From positions 124,001 to 188,000 of the forward strand of contig JAFGAR010000040.1 of assembly GCA_016933575.1 (NCBI GenBank): a DNA stretch of 64,000 nt. Reading direction: 5' to 3'. The translations under genes and the position numbers were made by a program. Origin of the DNA: Candidatus Thorarchaeota archaeon (GTDB taxonomy: Archaea; Asgardarchaeota; Thorarchaeia; Thorarchaeales; Thorarchaeaceae). The notes under the pieces were generated by a model. That model did not search any database. It was not told the origin of the DNA and saw only the letters and a program-made list of their open reading frames with translations. Of this stretch, positions 18,031 to 27,215 are shown piece by piece (the first letter of the stretch is position 1; the number at the start of each line of letters is the position of its first letter).

Positions 18031-18702
18031 CTACAGAAATGATGTTGCCTCTAAAATCTCTATGACTTTTTCAGAATTTTCCGCTAGTGATTGTGAAAGG
18101 GTCAATTCAAGAACCATCACATTGTCCAAGTTTTGAGCATATCTCATTATCCTGAATGTCAATAATCCTCCTCCAAACTCACCTTCGTCTCGCAAAACTT
18201 GCAATCCTAGTTTCTCAAGTCGATTACTAAATTTCTCAATGTCCTCCAATCTACCAGTTCTATATCGCATACCCATTATAATCGTATTTTCTTTATCATT
18301 CATGATATGTAACTGCGACCATCTTAGATTGAATATGAAAGAAACTGGGGATCTTACTACTTGTGACTCTATTATCTTCATAATGGCATCGCATGTTTCT
18401 GGTGACTCACTACGGTCTGCATACTTGATCATCGATGGTAAATTCAGTCCCTTTCCAGTTGCTTGATTTAAAACGAAATTGATTGGATCTCCCTTTATGA
18501 GGCCTGTTGGGGCACATACTATTCCTCTCACAGCTCCAGGAGTCAGAGTACCATTAGAAGAAAAATCATCAACAAACAACTCGCTCTCTACAGGCTTCAA
18601 TACATTGTGAATGTCAAAGAGTTTCTGAAGCGTTCTCTCAAGAACATTCTCTGCCCTCTCAATCTCTTGAAAGAGGCTACTCTGTTTATTTGAGCTGCTC
18701 AT
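18031..18702 (-). CDS. Unknown 223-residue protein in GCS2 operon
   Basis: The ATG at 18702 begins MSSSNKQSSLFQEIERAENV. A helical, coiled-coil-like N-terminus (residues 8-40) precedes an alpha/beta domain (VRGIVCAPTGLIKGDPINFV; SPVSFIFNLRWSQLHIMNDK; GGGLLTFRIMRYAQNLDNVM). No catalytic motif, membrane segment or zinc site is evident. Its stop codon directly precedes the start of the GCS2-fold gene, so the two are very likely made together. I do not recognise the family. Confidence 0.6.
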   Translation of the reverse strand: MSSSNKQSSLFQEIERAENVLERTLQKLFDIHNVLKPVESELFVDDFSSNGTLTPGAVRGIVCAPTGLIKGDPINFVLNQATGKGLNLPSMIKYADRSESPETCDAIMKIIESQVVRSPVSFIFNLRWSQLHIMNDKENTIIMGMRYRTGRLEDIEKFSNRLEKLGLQVLRDEGEFGGGLLTFRIMRYAQNLDNVMVLELTLSQSLAENSEKVIEILEATSFL

Positions 18703-18790
18703 AGATTCAGACCACTCTCAGGTACAATTGACTAATCAAGAATCCTGACCAATCGTTATTATCTTTACTAGCTCTATATAGAAAAGACTC

Positions 18791-19228
18791 TCATTCATCT
18801 GCAACTAGATCAATGAGTTCTTTGATTTTCAGTTTGAGTTCTCTCAATCGATACCAAGTTGATTCTCTCCCACTCTGTTCAACAAGTTTCCTGATCAAGA
18901 TGCCATAGTCCATACCTGCTAGGTCTCCTAATAGAACTAATGCCCTCTCTGTTTTGAAGTGAGATTGATTCACTCTTCCATCCCTGAATCTGATTATTAA
19001 TGGTTCCAAGGAACGCTCTGCTGAATCAATTTCTATCAATGCCCCTCGATAATGACTCTTTGGATCTTTGATTGCATATCCCCCAATGAGAGGTGTCATT
19101 CCAACACCCAAGTCGCCTTTACCAATCTCATCCAGTGCATCCATAGCTTTCTGAAAGAAATCTTCTCCGTCGGTAAGACATTTGTTTATAGCTCGTAAGG
19201 TGCGCGGTCTATCAGTATCGTTACTCAT
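18791..19228 (-). CDS. Unknown 145-residue helical protein
   Basis: Starts at ATG 19228 behind a GAGGTGAT ribosome-binding site. Mostly helical: AINKCLTDGEDFFQKAMDAL at the N-terminus and STWYRLRELKLKIKELIDLV at the C-terminus, with a short strand-rich centre (GGYAIKDPKSHYRGALIEID). It lies 88 bases upstream of the 223-residue gene on the same strand and may belong to the same transcription unit. No motif recognised. Confidence 0.55.
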   Translation of the reverse strand: MSNDTDRPRTLRAINKCLTDGEDFFQKAMDALDEIGKGDLGVGMTPLIGGYAIKDPKSHYRGALIEIDSAERSLEPLIIRFRDGRVNQSHFKTERALVLLGDLAGMDYGILIRKLVEQSGRESTWYRLRELKLKIKELIDLVADE

Positions 19229-19304
19229 TCTATCACCTCATAGGAATAAAACGGGAAAAGGAGTGCTCACGGATGTAGCCCTTGATACATCCGTGATTCT
19301 CGAT

Positions 19305-20369
19305 TTAGAGCTGTACTTCAGGCAATTCGCCTGCAAAGTGACAAGCCACAAGGTGTCCATCACCCATGTCTCTATCTTCAGGTATTTCTCTAACGCATAT
19401 CTCTTGTGCATAGGGACATCTCGGATGGAACCTACAACCTGGTGGAACATTGATTGGACTTGGAGGTTCACCCTTCAAGGACTCGACACGTCTCTTGACT
19501 GTGGGGTCTCCTGATGGTACAGCTGATATCAGAGCTCGAGTGTATGGGTGCATTGGGTTGAAAGCGACCTCATGTGCAGGACCCATTTCCATTACCTTGC
19601 CGAGGTACATAATCCCGATTCTATCAGCAATGTATGTTGCAACAGCAAGATCGTGAGTGATGAAGAGGTAAGTAAGTCCCAGTTCTTCACGCAGGGTCAG
19701 CAGTAGATTGAGAATTTCTGCTCGAATTGATACATCGAGCATTGATACAGGCTCGTCTGCTACCATAAACTCTGGATGAAGAATAAGTGCTCTTGCAACA
19801 GATATTCTCTGTCGCTGACCTCCAGACAGTTCGTGAGGATATCTATCAATGTAATCCTCAGCTGGGGTTAGAGCAACACTTTCCAATGCCTCCAAGACTC
19901 TTTGTCGTCTCTGACTTGGTGAGAGTGGAATCTTGTGAACCATGAGTGGTTCTTGGACAATGCTGAATATACTCTGTTTTGGATTGAGTGACTCATATGG
20001 GTCTTGGAATGTGATCTGCATTCGTTTTCTCAATTCTTTAATCTCATTTCTATCCAGAGTTGCGAGGTTCTGACCTGCATAGATGACTTCTCCATCTGTT
20101 GGAATCTCGAGATGGAGGATGCATCTGCCTGTTGTTGTCTTTCCACAACCAGACTCTCCTGCAAGTACAAGTACCTCTCCCTTCTTTATATCGAATGAAA
20201 CACCATCGACTGCTTTAACGAAGAGTTCTTGTCTATACAACATTGAGGAGAGAAAACCAGTGTTGACTGCAAACCACTTTCTCATGTTCCTGACTGCAAT
20301 CAGAGTTTCGCCGTCTCTAATGTCAGTGGAACCTTGTAGAATTCTTGATTCGTCTATTGTCATTATCAA
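19305..20369 (-). CDS. dppF: Peptide/oligosaccharide ABC transporter ATPase, DppF/OppF type
   Basis: 354 residues with the full ABC ATPase set: Walker [14 protein letters not shown]-loop ITFQDPYESL, signature ELSGGQRQRISVARALI, Walker B FMVADEPVSMLD and the switch histidine in FITHDLAVA. The C-terminal oligopeptide extension with the cysteine motif [20 protein letters not shown], which in this subfamily can bind an iron-sulfur cluster, is present. It directly follows the DppD gene. With DppD it energises the permeases encoded on the opposite strand at 22-25 kb. It supplies the second nucleotide-binding subunit of an importer for peptides or oligosaccharides; the substrate is unknown. Confidence 0.92.
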   Translation of the reverse strand: MIMTIDESRILQGSTDIRDGETLIAVRNMRKWFAVNTGFLSSMLYRQELFVKAVDGVSFDIKKGEVLVLAGESGCGKTTTGRCILHLEIPTDGEVIYAGQNLATLDRNEIKELRKRMQITFQDPYESLNPKQSIFSIVQEPLMVHKIPLSPSQRRQRVLEALESVALTPAEDYIDRYPHELSGGQRQRISVARALILHPEFMVADEPVSMLDVSIRAEILNLLLTLREELGLTYLFITHDLAVATYIADRIGIMYLGKVMEMGPAHEVAFNPMHPYTRALISAVPSGDPTVKRRVESLKGEPPSPINVPPGCRFHPRCPYAQEICVREIPEDRDMGDGHLVACHFAGELPEVQL

Positions 20370-21392
20370 TCACTCCAAATTTATCTCAATCTCGCCTCTA
20401 AGCTGCTCTGCAAAGTGACATGATACGAACCTATCTGGCTCAATCTCCATAGGTTGAGGATCTTCCTTTGAACAGATATCCTGTGCATACGGACATCTCG
20501 GATGGAACCTACAACCTGATGGCGGAGAAATCAGATCTGGTGGCGAACCAGGGATTGATGTTAGTTTCTTTTGTTCAGCTTTTACCATGCTTGGAATCGC
20601 ACCTACAAGACCAGTAGCGTATGGGTGGACTGGATCCTTGAAGACTGATACTACATCAGCCAACTCTACGATTTTCCCAGCATACATGATTGCTGTCTTA
20701 TCGCAAGTTTCAGCAATGACACTCAGATCGTGTGTGATTAGAATGAGTGAGAGTCCAAGATCTTTCTGAAGCTTTTGCATCAACTTCAAAATTTGAGCCT
20801 GGATTGTAACATCTAGTGCTGTGGTTGGCTCATCTGCAATCACAAGATCTGGGTTACACGCAAGAGCCATGGCAATCATGGCCCTCTGACGCATTCCCCC
20901 AGAAAACTCGTGGGGATAGTTGTGAATACGACCGGGATCTAGACCGACCATCTCAAAGAGCTTAGCACAACGGTCTAGCGCTTCCTCCTCTGTCACATTT
21001 TCGTGCATAAGGATAGCTTCAGCAATCTGTTCTCCTATCTCGAAGACTGGGTTCAACGCATTCATAGCGCCTTGGAAGACGATAGCAACGTTCTTCCAAC
21101 GGATGTCCCTCATCTCCTTTGCGGTCTTGCGAATTAAGTCGTCACCCTTGAAGTAAACATTTCCTCCAACTATATTCGCTGCAGGTGGAAGAAGCTGCAT
21201 AATTGAATACGCCAAGCTTGACTTTCCACAACCAGACTCACCTGCTAGTCCCACAGACTCACCAGGTTCCAATGTTAGGGAAACGTTGTCGACTGCTTTC
21301 ACAAGACCCTTCTGTGTTTGATAATACATCCTTAGATTTCGAATGTCCAGCAAGGGCATGATTGTACACTCCTTCGAGCCAATAGTGGCCAC
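20370..21392 (-). CDS. dppD: Peptide/oligosaccharide ABC transporter ATPase, DppD/OppD type
   Basis: 340 residues with Walker [15 protein letters not shown]-loop [10 protein letters not shown], signature [17 protein letters not shown], Walker [13 protein letters not shown], and switch ITHDLSV. The oligopeptide-type C-terminus is present ([20 protein letters not shown], a 4-Cys motif). The stop is immediately followed by the DppF start, which indicates one operon. Its start faces the plus-strand genes of the same transporter, across an intergenic region that holds an 11-bp inverted repeat. Confidence 0.92.
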   Translation of the reverse strand: MATIGSKECTIMPLLDIRNLRMYYQTQKGLVKAVDNVSLTLEPGESVGLAGESGCGKSSLAYSIMQLLPPAANIVGGNVYFKGDDLIRKTAKEMRDIRWKNVAIVFQGAMNALNPVFEIGEQIAEAILMHENVTEEEALDRCAKLFEMVGLDPGRIHNYPHEFSGGMRQRAMIAMALACNPDLVIADEPTTALDVTIQAQILKLMQKLQKDLGLSLILITHDLSVIAETCDKTAIMYAGKIVELADVVSVFKDPVHPYATGLVGAIPSMVKAEQKKLTSIPGSPPDLISPPSGCRFHPRCPYAQDICSKEDPQPMEIEPDRFVSCHFAEQLRGEIEINLE

Positions 21393-21541
21393 GGGTATGG
21401 CATCTGCCTCACCCTTATTGAAGTAGCAACCTTTAGGGTCGGCTTAAATATGTTGCTTTCAAAGACATTCGTCCCAGATTGTTACGTAGAGTCGGGTACA
21501 CATCTGATACACAATCAGTTGACTATAGTGAACTCTAATTT

Positions 21542-21568
21542 TCTAGAAAGTAACTCCTACTTTCTAGA
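21542..21568. repeat. 11-bp perfect inverted repeat upstream of the transporter genes
   Basis: TCTAGAAAGTA (21542-21552) and TACTTTCTAGA (21558-21568) are exact reverse complements, separated by ACTCC. The repeat sits between the divergent DppD gene and the small membrane protein gene at 21615. The 5-base spacer and lack of a T-tract fit an operator for a dimeric regulator better than a terminator. That role is inference. Confidence 0.5.
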
Positions 21569-21614
21569 CACCGCCTGATTAGAAAAGGTAAAAGGGAGTT
21601 CGGCAAAGACACTA

Positions 21615-21950
21615 TTGTTGATAAAGATGTCAAGAATGGCTGTCAGATCATTTCCTAGAACCCGTAATAAACCACAGAAACGAATCCTTTTGATTCCATT
21701 TATTCTAATGTTTGGTGGATGGGCGATGACATTCATCCAGATTCTCCAATTCATCGGATCAATCATCGCCTTGACTGGAGCTCTTACTACCTTCCTGGTT
21801 GGAGCTGTTTTTGCTGATTTATGGGCTGCTGAGCGACGAACACGTCAAATGATTGAAGCGCGTCGTGCAGAAGGTCAAGAAACACAAGTTGAGGATATTG
21901 AAACTCACGATATCAAGGATCCTTTTGAAGAAACTTATGATGAAGAATGA
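21615..21950 (+). CDS. Small membrane protein with acidic tail
   Basis: Up to 111 residues. A basic N-terminus (SRMAVRSFPRTRNKPQKR) is followed by two hydrophobic segments around residues 25-70 (ILLIPFILMFGGWAMTFIQI, IIALTGALTTFLVGAVFADL), an arginine-rich helix and an acidic C-terminus ending DPFEETYDEE. TTG 21615 is closest to GGGAG at 21594-21598; ATG 21627 is the alternative. It lies at the head of the plus-strand transporter genes, but the 185-base gap to DppC makes a functional link uncertain. Family not recognised. Confidence 0.5.
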   Translation: MLIKMSRMAVRSFPRTRNKPQKRILLIPFILMFGGWAMTFIQILQFIGSIIALTGALTTFLVGAVFADLWAAERRTRQMIEARRAEGQETQVEDIETHDIKDPFEETYDEE

Positions 21951-22111
21951 TTGTATCTCTATCTAAACGATTGGAGAACTTATTAAATATAATTAATCAT
22001 TCGTCTTGTGCTCCTTTTTCTTTTGCACACCCGAACCATTGCCTTTTTTAAGCGAAATTTTCGCTCTTTCACCATCCATATGAGATAAGAGAACTATTCT
22101 TCTCATTTGAG

Positions 22112-22124
22112 TGAGGGACCCTCA
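22112..22124. promoter_or_regulatory. 13-base palindrome upstream of DppC gene
   Basis: TGAGGGACCCTCA is a perfect palindrome around its central A, about 40 bases upstream of the preferred DppC start. It could be a regulator site or a small leader hairpin. It is short enough to occur by chance. Confidence 0.3.
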
Positions 22125-22165
22125 TTCATCTGAGAATGTATAGTCAAACTAGCGGAGGATTATAT

Positions 22166-23740
22166 TTGTCCGGATCCAAAAAAGGTTGGAGAGACAGTAA
22201 CTGGTATGTAAGTATTACTGGTTTCTGGAGAGAATATCGCAAACACAGAATTGGTCTTGTTGGACTGGCTCTGATAATAATTTTTGTAGGAATGGCGATT
22301 TTCGCACCAATATTGGTAACACATGATCCCACGCCGCAAGCAAAGGTTGCTCCCACATATCTTGCTCCATCGTGGCTATCCGTGTTTGACCCTAACGGTG
22401 TTGTAACAGGTGATTTACTGACAGATCCAAATCTAGAAGAAGCACCACTCATCGTGACGAACGGGACGAGCACAGAATTCAGTGGTGTTCATGTTCCAAC
22501 AAGCGAATCGAATAATCACAGCTATGTGAATTTAACTTGGTCACATACAGCTGGCAATATGCTTGATTATAATGTAGACCCTGAGAATATCCTGCCAGAT
22601 TACAATGATTTTGTGTATTTTGAGCAGAATTTTACTTGGCCCTACAATAATAATCCAAGTGACGTGAATATGTCTATCTCTTTCGGGACAACCCTCACAG
22701 GAGACTTTGCTCCTGGTGTACAACTTAGTAATAATCTGATGTTTCGAGTCTATGTCTGGCTTATAGATTCTAGCAATCAATGGACAAAGGTCTATGAATC
22801 GAGAGAGGCAACTTATGTCGAAGCCATCCAAGAGAAACGAATCAGTATGAACTATCTGAGCATAAAGGATGTCTTTGGTGGCATGGTTCTTGTTAATGGT
22901 ACTCAAGAAGACCCATCGAATGATGTTCGAGTTCTTGTTGGCCTATCTCCTTATCGCTATTTCAATGACACAGTGACTTATGGAGATCCATGGAGTTTCT
23001 ATAATGGTAATGTCACCTTTACCTTTACGAGTCTTAAGATGATTGCATACGGTAACTACTTTGGTCTGATGGGTTCAACTAACTGGGGTGCTGATGCATA
23101 TTCCCAACTCATCTATGGTAGCCGAATCTCTCTGATTATTGGTATTCTTGCAACCGGTCTTTCTACAGCTCTTGGTGTAATTGTAGGAATGGTTGCTGGT
23201 TATTTTGGAGGAAAAGTCGACGAAGTACTTATGAGAATTGTTGACTTCCTTCTTGTCATTCCAGGATTGCCGCTTATGATGGTGCTTGCAGCGTTTCTAG
23301 GTGCATCTATAGGAAATATCATCATAGTCATCGCGATATTGGGATGGACCGGAACGTCTCGGTTGATACGGTCTCAGGTCTTGGCAGAAAAGAATAAAGC
23401 CTATGTCGAATCAGCAAGAGCTATCGGAGCCTCAGACACCTATATTATGTTCCGACACATTCTACCCAATGTCACTCCTATTTTATTCGCAAATATCACT
23501 CTTGGAGTCGTTGGTGCAATCCTATCTGAGGCTGGTCTCTCATTCCTTGGACTGACCGATCCTGAAGATCCTAGCTGGGGAAGGATGCTTGCTGACGCAC
23601 GCACTGGAGGCGCCTTCAGTACTGGAGCGTGGTGGGTAGTACTCTTCCCGGGGTTGATGATCACTCTGCTCTCACTTGCATTTACATTTGTAGGGCATAC
23701 ATTGGATCAAGTTCTGAATCCAAGACTGAGAGAAAGATAA
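22166..23740 (+). CDS. dppC: ABC transporter permease DppC/OppC with large external insertion
   Basis: I prefer TTG 22166 because GGAGG lies 7 bases upstream; ATG 22136 would add 10 residues. The N-terminal membrane segment (IGLVGLALIIIFVGMAIFAP) is typical. It is followed by about 230 extra residues (about 50-290) rich in strands and in N-x-S/T sequons, which should lie outside the cell. The normal permease core follows: YGSRISLIIGILATGLSTAL, PGLPLMMVLAAFLGASIG, the EAA loop ESARAIGASDTYIMFRHILP, and the C-terminal GHTLDQVLNPRLRER. Usual DppC length is about 300; this is about 524. It acts with DppB, DppD and DppF. Confidence 0.9.
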   Translation: MSGSKKGWRDSNWYVSITGFWREYRKHRIGLVGLALIIIFVGMAIFAPILVTHDPTPQAKVAPTYLAPSWLSVFDPNGVVTGDLLTDPNLEEAPLIVTNGTSTEFSGVHVPTSESNNHSYVNLTWSHTAGNMLDYNVDPENILPDYNDFVYFEQNFTWPYNNNPSDVNMSISFGTTLTGDFAPGVQLSNNLMFRVYVWLIDSSNQWTKVYESREATYVEAIQEKRISMNYLSIKDVFGGMVLVNGTQEDPSNDVRVLVGLSPYRYFNDTVTYGDPWSFYNGNVTFTFTSLKMIAYGNYFGLMGSTNWGADAYSQLIYGSRISLIIGILATGLSTALGVIVGMVAGYFGGKVDEVLMRIVDFLLVIPGLPLMMVLAAFLGASIGNIIIVIAILGWTGTSRLIRSQVLAEKNKAYVESARAIGASDTYIMFRHILPNVTPILFANITLGVVGAILSEAGLSFLGLTDPEDPSWGRMLADARTGGAFSTGAWWVVLFPGLMITLLSLAFTFVGHTLDQVLNPRLRER

Positions 23741-23752
23741 GCACATATATTC

Positions 23753-23796
23753 GGGTAGGTGAGTAACAAACTCCCTACCCACATCCCTTCTTTTTC
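23753..23796 (+). terminator. Hairpin terminator after DppC gene
   Basis: GGGTAGG (23753-23759) pairs with CCTACCC (23774-23780). GAG/CTC extends the stem after a mismatch. A T-rich stretch CTTCTTTTTCTT follows. It would end or attenuate transcription before the DppB gene. Confidence 0.55.
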
Positions 23797-23908
23797 TTAC
23801 TTTTCCATCTCGCCGCCTTGAACACTATGCTTATTAGGCAGATAGGCGAGTTTCAAACCATAGTACTTAGTGTCGCTAGGTACTGTCAATAATGGAGTGA
23901 GTCTGGTA

Positions 23909-24970
23909 ATGGGACTTAGAGAATATATCATACGAAGAAGCATCTACATGTTTCTCCTAGTAGTAGCTGTAGTTTGTTTCAACTTTTTCCTGTTCCGACT
24001 CCCAACGTTCTTGTATGGGGCTAGTCCAGTTAGCCTGATGCTCAGCGACGAACTTCGTCGTAATCTGACGCAAGACTTGCTTGAATCCATGTACGCGAAC
24101 TTCGGTCTCGTACCCGATCCAGATATTTTCGATTGGATCTATATGTTCTGGCGATATCTTGTCAGCATGTTCACAGGCAACTTTGGAGTCTCATTCTTGA
24201 CACAGCGACCAGTGATGGACTCGATTGTAGAACGCCTACCCAACACACTCCTATTGATGGGTACTTCTTCAATGGTTTCTATCTTGCTTGGCATCTACAC
24301 TGGTGTCAAAGTGGCTGCTGATCCTGGTTCTCGAAAGGATGTCAGTGCAGTCACGGTAGCCCTCTTCATCTACGCTTTACCTGTATTCTGGTTAGGCATG
24401 ATGCTCTTGCTGATCTTTGGATTTATGCTTCCGGAGTGGACACAAGCTGTTTGGGGAGTCCGTATAGGATTCCCGCAGTTTGGTACTATCAGTTATGATG
24501 TCTGGGAGCTTGCAAGAAACAATCCACTGGGGGCTCTTATGGTCACTGCAGACGTGTTGCACCACCTATTCCTACCCATGATTACTCTCGGTGTAGGTGG
24601 GTATGGTGGATACTTCCTCTACATGCGTAATAATCTCATTGACGTCATGACTGAGGATTATATCCTGACAGCACGTGCAAAGGGTCTCGATGAGAATCAA
24701 GTGCTCTACAAGCACGGTCTCAAGAACGCCATGCTACCAATGGTTACAATTATCGCAATGAACTTTGGATTCCTCATTAACGGAGCAACGCTTACAGAAA
24801 CGGTGTTCACGTGGCGAGGTCTGGGGCGATTCATATTTGACAGTCTGTTGTTGATGGATTACCCAGTTATCCAGACCATCTTTATGATTATTGCAATCAC
24901 TGCAATCTTGGCGAACTTTGTAGCGGACTTGCTATACGGAGTACTAGATCCAAGAATCAAGTACGGGTAG
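23909..24970 (+). CDS. dppB: ABC transporter permease, DppB/OppB type
   Basis: ATG 23909 has GGAGTGA 8 bases upstream and gives the family-typical start GLREYIIRRSIYMFLLVVAV. An upstream in-frame GTG at 23870 is less likely. About 353 residues carry six membrane segments, the external loop after segment 1, and the EAA motif around ILTARAKGLDENQVLYKHGL, followed by NAMLPMVTIIAMNFGFLING. The C-terminus LLYGVLDPRIKYG matches the family. It forms the transmembrane pore with DppC. The gene is separated from both neighbours by terminator-like hairpins, so it may have its own promoter. Confidence 0.9.
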   Translation: MGLREYIIRRSIYMFLLVVAVVCFNFFLFRLPTFLYGASPVSLMLSDELRRNLTQDLLESMYANFGLVPDPDIFDWIYMFWRYLVSMFTGNFGVSFLTQRPVMDSIVERLPNTLLLMGTSSMVSILLGIYTGVKVAADPGSRKDVSAVTVALFIYALPVFWLGMMLLLIFGFMLPEWTQAVWGVRIGFPQFGTISYDVWELARNNPLGALMVTADVLHHLFLPMITLGVGGYGGYFLYMRNNLIDVMTEDYILTARAKGLDENQVLYKHGLKNAMLPMVTIIAMNFGFLINGATLTETVFTWRGLGRFIFDSLLLMDYPVIQTIFMIIAITAILANFVADLLYGVLDPRIKYG

Positions 24971-24985
24971 TCGTTGAACTGAGGT

Positions 24986-25016
24986 GGTCGTATTACGACC
25001 CCTCTCTTGTTTTTTT
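24986..25016 (+). terminator. Intrinsic-type terminator after DppB gene
   Basis: GGTCGTA (24986-24992) and TACGACC (24994-25000) form a 7-bp stem around one base. A 7-T run follows at 25010-25016. Confidence 0.6.
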
Positions 25017-25212
25017 CATATTCTCATACAAAGATTGAATTTGCAAGGCCAATAACTTCGTTGTTCTATTTTTTTATTCGATAAACATCTAATCAATTAT
25101 AACTAATGCTCACATATACACAACGCTTACAGGATACAAAATCCTTTTATTGACCACTAGTGAAAGTCCCGTATCCGAAATCGACTCGGAACGGAAAGGA
25201 GATAGAGAGAAT

Positions 25213-27066
25213 ATGCTTGATCGTAATAAGCGACTGGTAGCTATCACTCTCACCGTAGCATTTCTTTTTATGGCAATATCACCTGCAATATCAACTGCAG
25301 TAGATGTGCCTGCTGATTTGAACTACGGTCCATATGTAGATAAAATCGTCTACAAAGTGATATCAAACCAGGACCAAAGGATCCTCGCTCTCCAATCTGG
25401 CGAAATTGAAATGGACAATAGCTTCTTTGATCCAGTTCACCTTCCCACTTTGGATGCAGATCCTGATATAGACATTTTCAGCGCTATTAGAAACGGATAT
25501 GGTCACATCACTATTAACTGTCGTGACTATCCATTGAACATTAGCGGTCTGAGAAGAGCCTTTGCATTTGCGTTTGACAAGACACGAGTCACCGCAGAGA
25601 TCTTGGATGGCTTTTCGCAAGAGCACGACTCATTAGTGCCCTACCCGAATGGCTGGTGTGTTGAGGACCAATTCGGCTACCACTACTACACAGCTCAGGT
25701 AGCGATTGGCAACCAGATACTCGATGATCTTGGATTCGACATCGACCCGGTCTCCGGGTACAGAAACGCACCAAATGGTCAACCCTTCGACATTGAGATC
25801 GAATACGCATCATCATCAGCTGAGATTGCTGGTGGTACTGCTCAGATTGGTGTGGATGCTCTCACAGCACTTCACATCAATGCTCGAACCCGTGCTGCAG
25901 ACTTCAACGAGTACATCTCAAGGCTAGACAGCCATGGTAATTATGACATGGTCTTCTACGCTGTGAACTTCTACAGCAATGATGTTGACTGGCTTGCCTA
26001 TGAGTACTGGTCCGAGTACGCAAATACTCCCTACCAGAACCCAACCAATTTCAGGAACTCAACATATGACGGCTACAGACAGGATCTCCTCTACGGCACA
26101 ACCTATGAAGAAATCTATGCTGCAGCGAAAGGCATGCAAGAGGTCCTCCAGTACAATGTCCCGAGACTTGTTTGCTACGAGAACACTTACATGCAAGGTT
26201 ACAGGAACGATAAGTTCACTGGCCACGTTGAGGACCTTGGTCGGTACATCACTGGTCCATGGACCATGCGAAAGATCCACAAGATCGATGGTACTTGGGG
26301 TGGTACACTTCCAATCGCAATCAGCGAGGAACCAGACAGCTTCAACATCTACGTAACCAACTCTGCTTACTCTGCAGCTATCTTGGAGAACCTCTGGCCA
26401 TCACTATATGGCTTTGGTCCAGACCTTAATCCATATCCTGATCTTGCAGAGAACATGATAACTGAGACTCATGCAGAAAATGCGGCAGTTCCAGCAGGTC
26501 ACACTCGATTTATCATTGATATTGTCCAGAATGCAACCTGGAGTGATGGTACACCGCTCACAGCGAATGATGTAGCATTCTCATTCACCTACGCATTTGA
26601 AAGCGGAGCGCTAGGTAACCCAGCTGGTACAGACATCGGTGACCTAGTCGGTGCAACTGCACCAACTCCATACCGCTGTGTGATCGAGTTCAACACTGAG
26701 TCATACTGGCACTTCTCCAACTTCGCATACGATACTATTATTCCACAACATATCTTCAACGATGTCGATGGAATTGGTTATGCTGGTTGGAACACCTGGA
26801 ACCCAGTGTTCGATCCTGACGTGCCCAACGTGAACTGTGGTCCATTCAAATTCACCGACTTTGAAGCTGGTGAATTTTATGAAGTTACATGGAACCCATT
26901 GTTCCACTATGCTCCACCAAACCACGACAACCCAACAACTGGCGGTGAAACTACCACAACAACCACTGGTGGTGGCTTCAACACAATGTTGGCAATTGTT
27001 GCTGGTGCTGTTGGTGCAGCAGTAGTCATCCTCGTTGGTGGCTTTGTACTGCTCAGGCAGAAGTAG
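25213..27066 (+). CDS. Family-5 extracellular solute-binding protein, apparently circularly permuted, membrane-anchored
   Basis: ATG 25213 follows AAAGGAG by 9 bases; the frame upstream to TTG 25150 adds only charged residues. A signal peptide is clear (LVAITLTVAFLFMAISPAIS). The order of the SBP_bac_5 parts is unusual. The mature protein begins with the family's central and C-terminal elements (VDKIVYKVISNQDQRILALQ-SGEIEM, then RRAFAFAFDKTRVTAEIL, then DMVFYAVNFYSNDVDWLAYE). Only after about residue 380 comes the normal N-terminal part (GTLPIAISEEPDSFN, then WSDGTPLTANDVAFSFTYAF, then NCGPFKFTDFEAGEFYEVTW). It ends in a threonine-rich linker, a membrane helix (TMLAIVAGAVGAAVVILVGG) and LRQK. 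It binds the importer's substrate on the cell surface. Confidence 0.85.
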   Translation: MLDRNKRLVAITLTVAFLFMAISPAISTAVDVPADLNYGPYVDKIVYKVISNQDQRILALQSGEIEMDNSFFDPVHLPTLDADPDIDIFSAIRNGYGHITINCRDYPLNISGLRRAFAFAFDKTRVTAEILDGFSQEHDSLVPYPNGWCVEDQFGYHYYTAQVAIGNQILDDLGFDIDPVSGYRNAPNGQPFDIEIEYASSSAEIAGGTAQIGVDALTALHINARTRAADFNEYISRLDSHGNYDMVFYAVNFYSNDVDWLAYEYWSEYANTPYQNPTNFRNSTYDGYRQDLLYGTTYEEIYAAAKGMQEVLQYNVPRLVCYENTYMQGYRNDKFTGHVEDLGRYITGPWTMRKIHKIDGTWGGTLPIAISEEPDSFNIYVTNSAYSAAILENLWPSLYGFGPDLNPYPDLAENMITETHAENAAVPAGHTRFIIDIVQNATWSDGTPLTANDVAFSFTYAFESGALGNPAGTDIGDLVGATAPTPYRCVIEFNTESYWHFSNFAYDTIIPQHIFNDVDGIGYAGWNTWNPVFDPDVPNVNCGPFKFTDFEAGEFYEVTWNPLFHYAPPNHDNPTTGGETTTTTTGGGFNTMLAIVAGAVGAAVVILVGGFVLLRQK

Positions 27067-27080
27067 ACTATTGTAGTTTA

Positions 27081-27115
27081 AAGGGGACAATTGTCCCCTT
27101 CCCCTTTTCTTTTTC
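27081..27115 (+). terminator. Strong palindromic terminator after binding-protein gene
   Basis: AAGGGGACAA (27081-27090) is followed at once by its exact complement TTGTCCCCTT (27091-27100), then CCCCTTTTCTTTTTC. Confidence 0.65.
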
Positions 27116-27215
27116 AATTTTTATAGTATTCAATAGAGTTGATTGTCTTCTCAGATTGCGTTAAAGATAGTCTCTTTAATAGTAATTACAATCAAAATGT
27201 TGAGGATGCAAAGCA

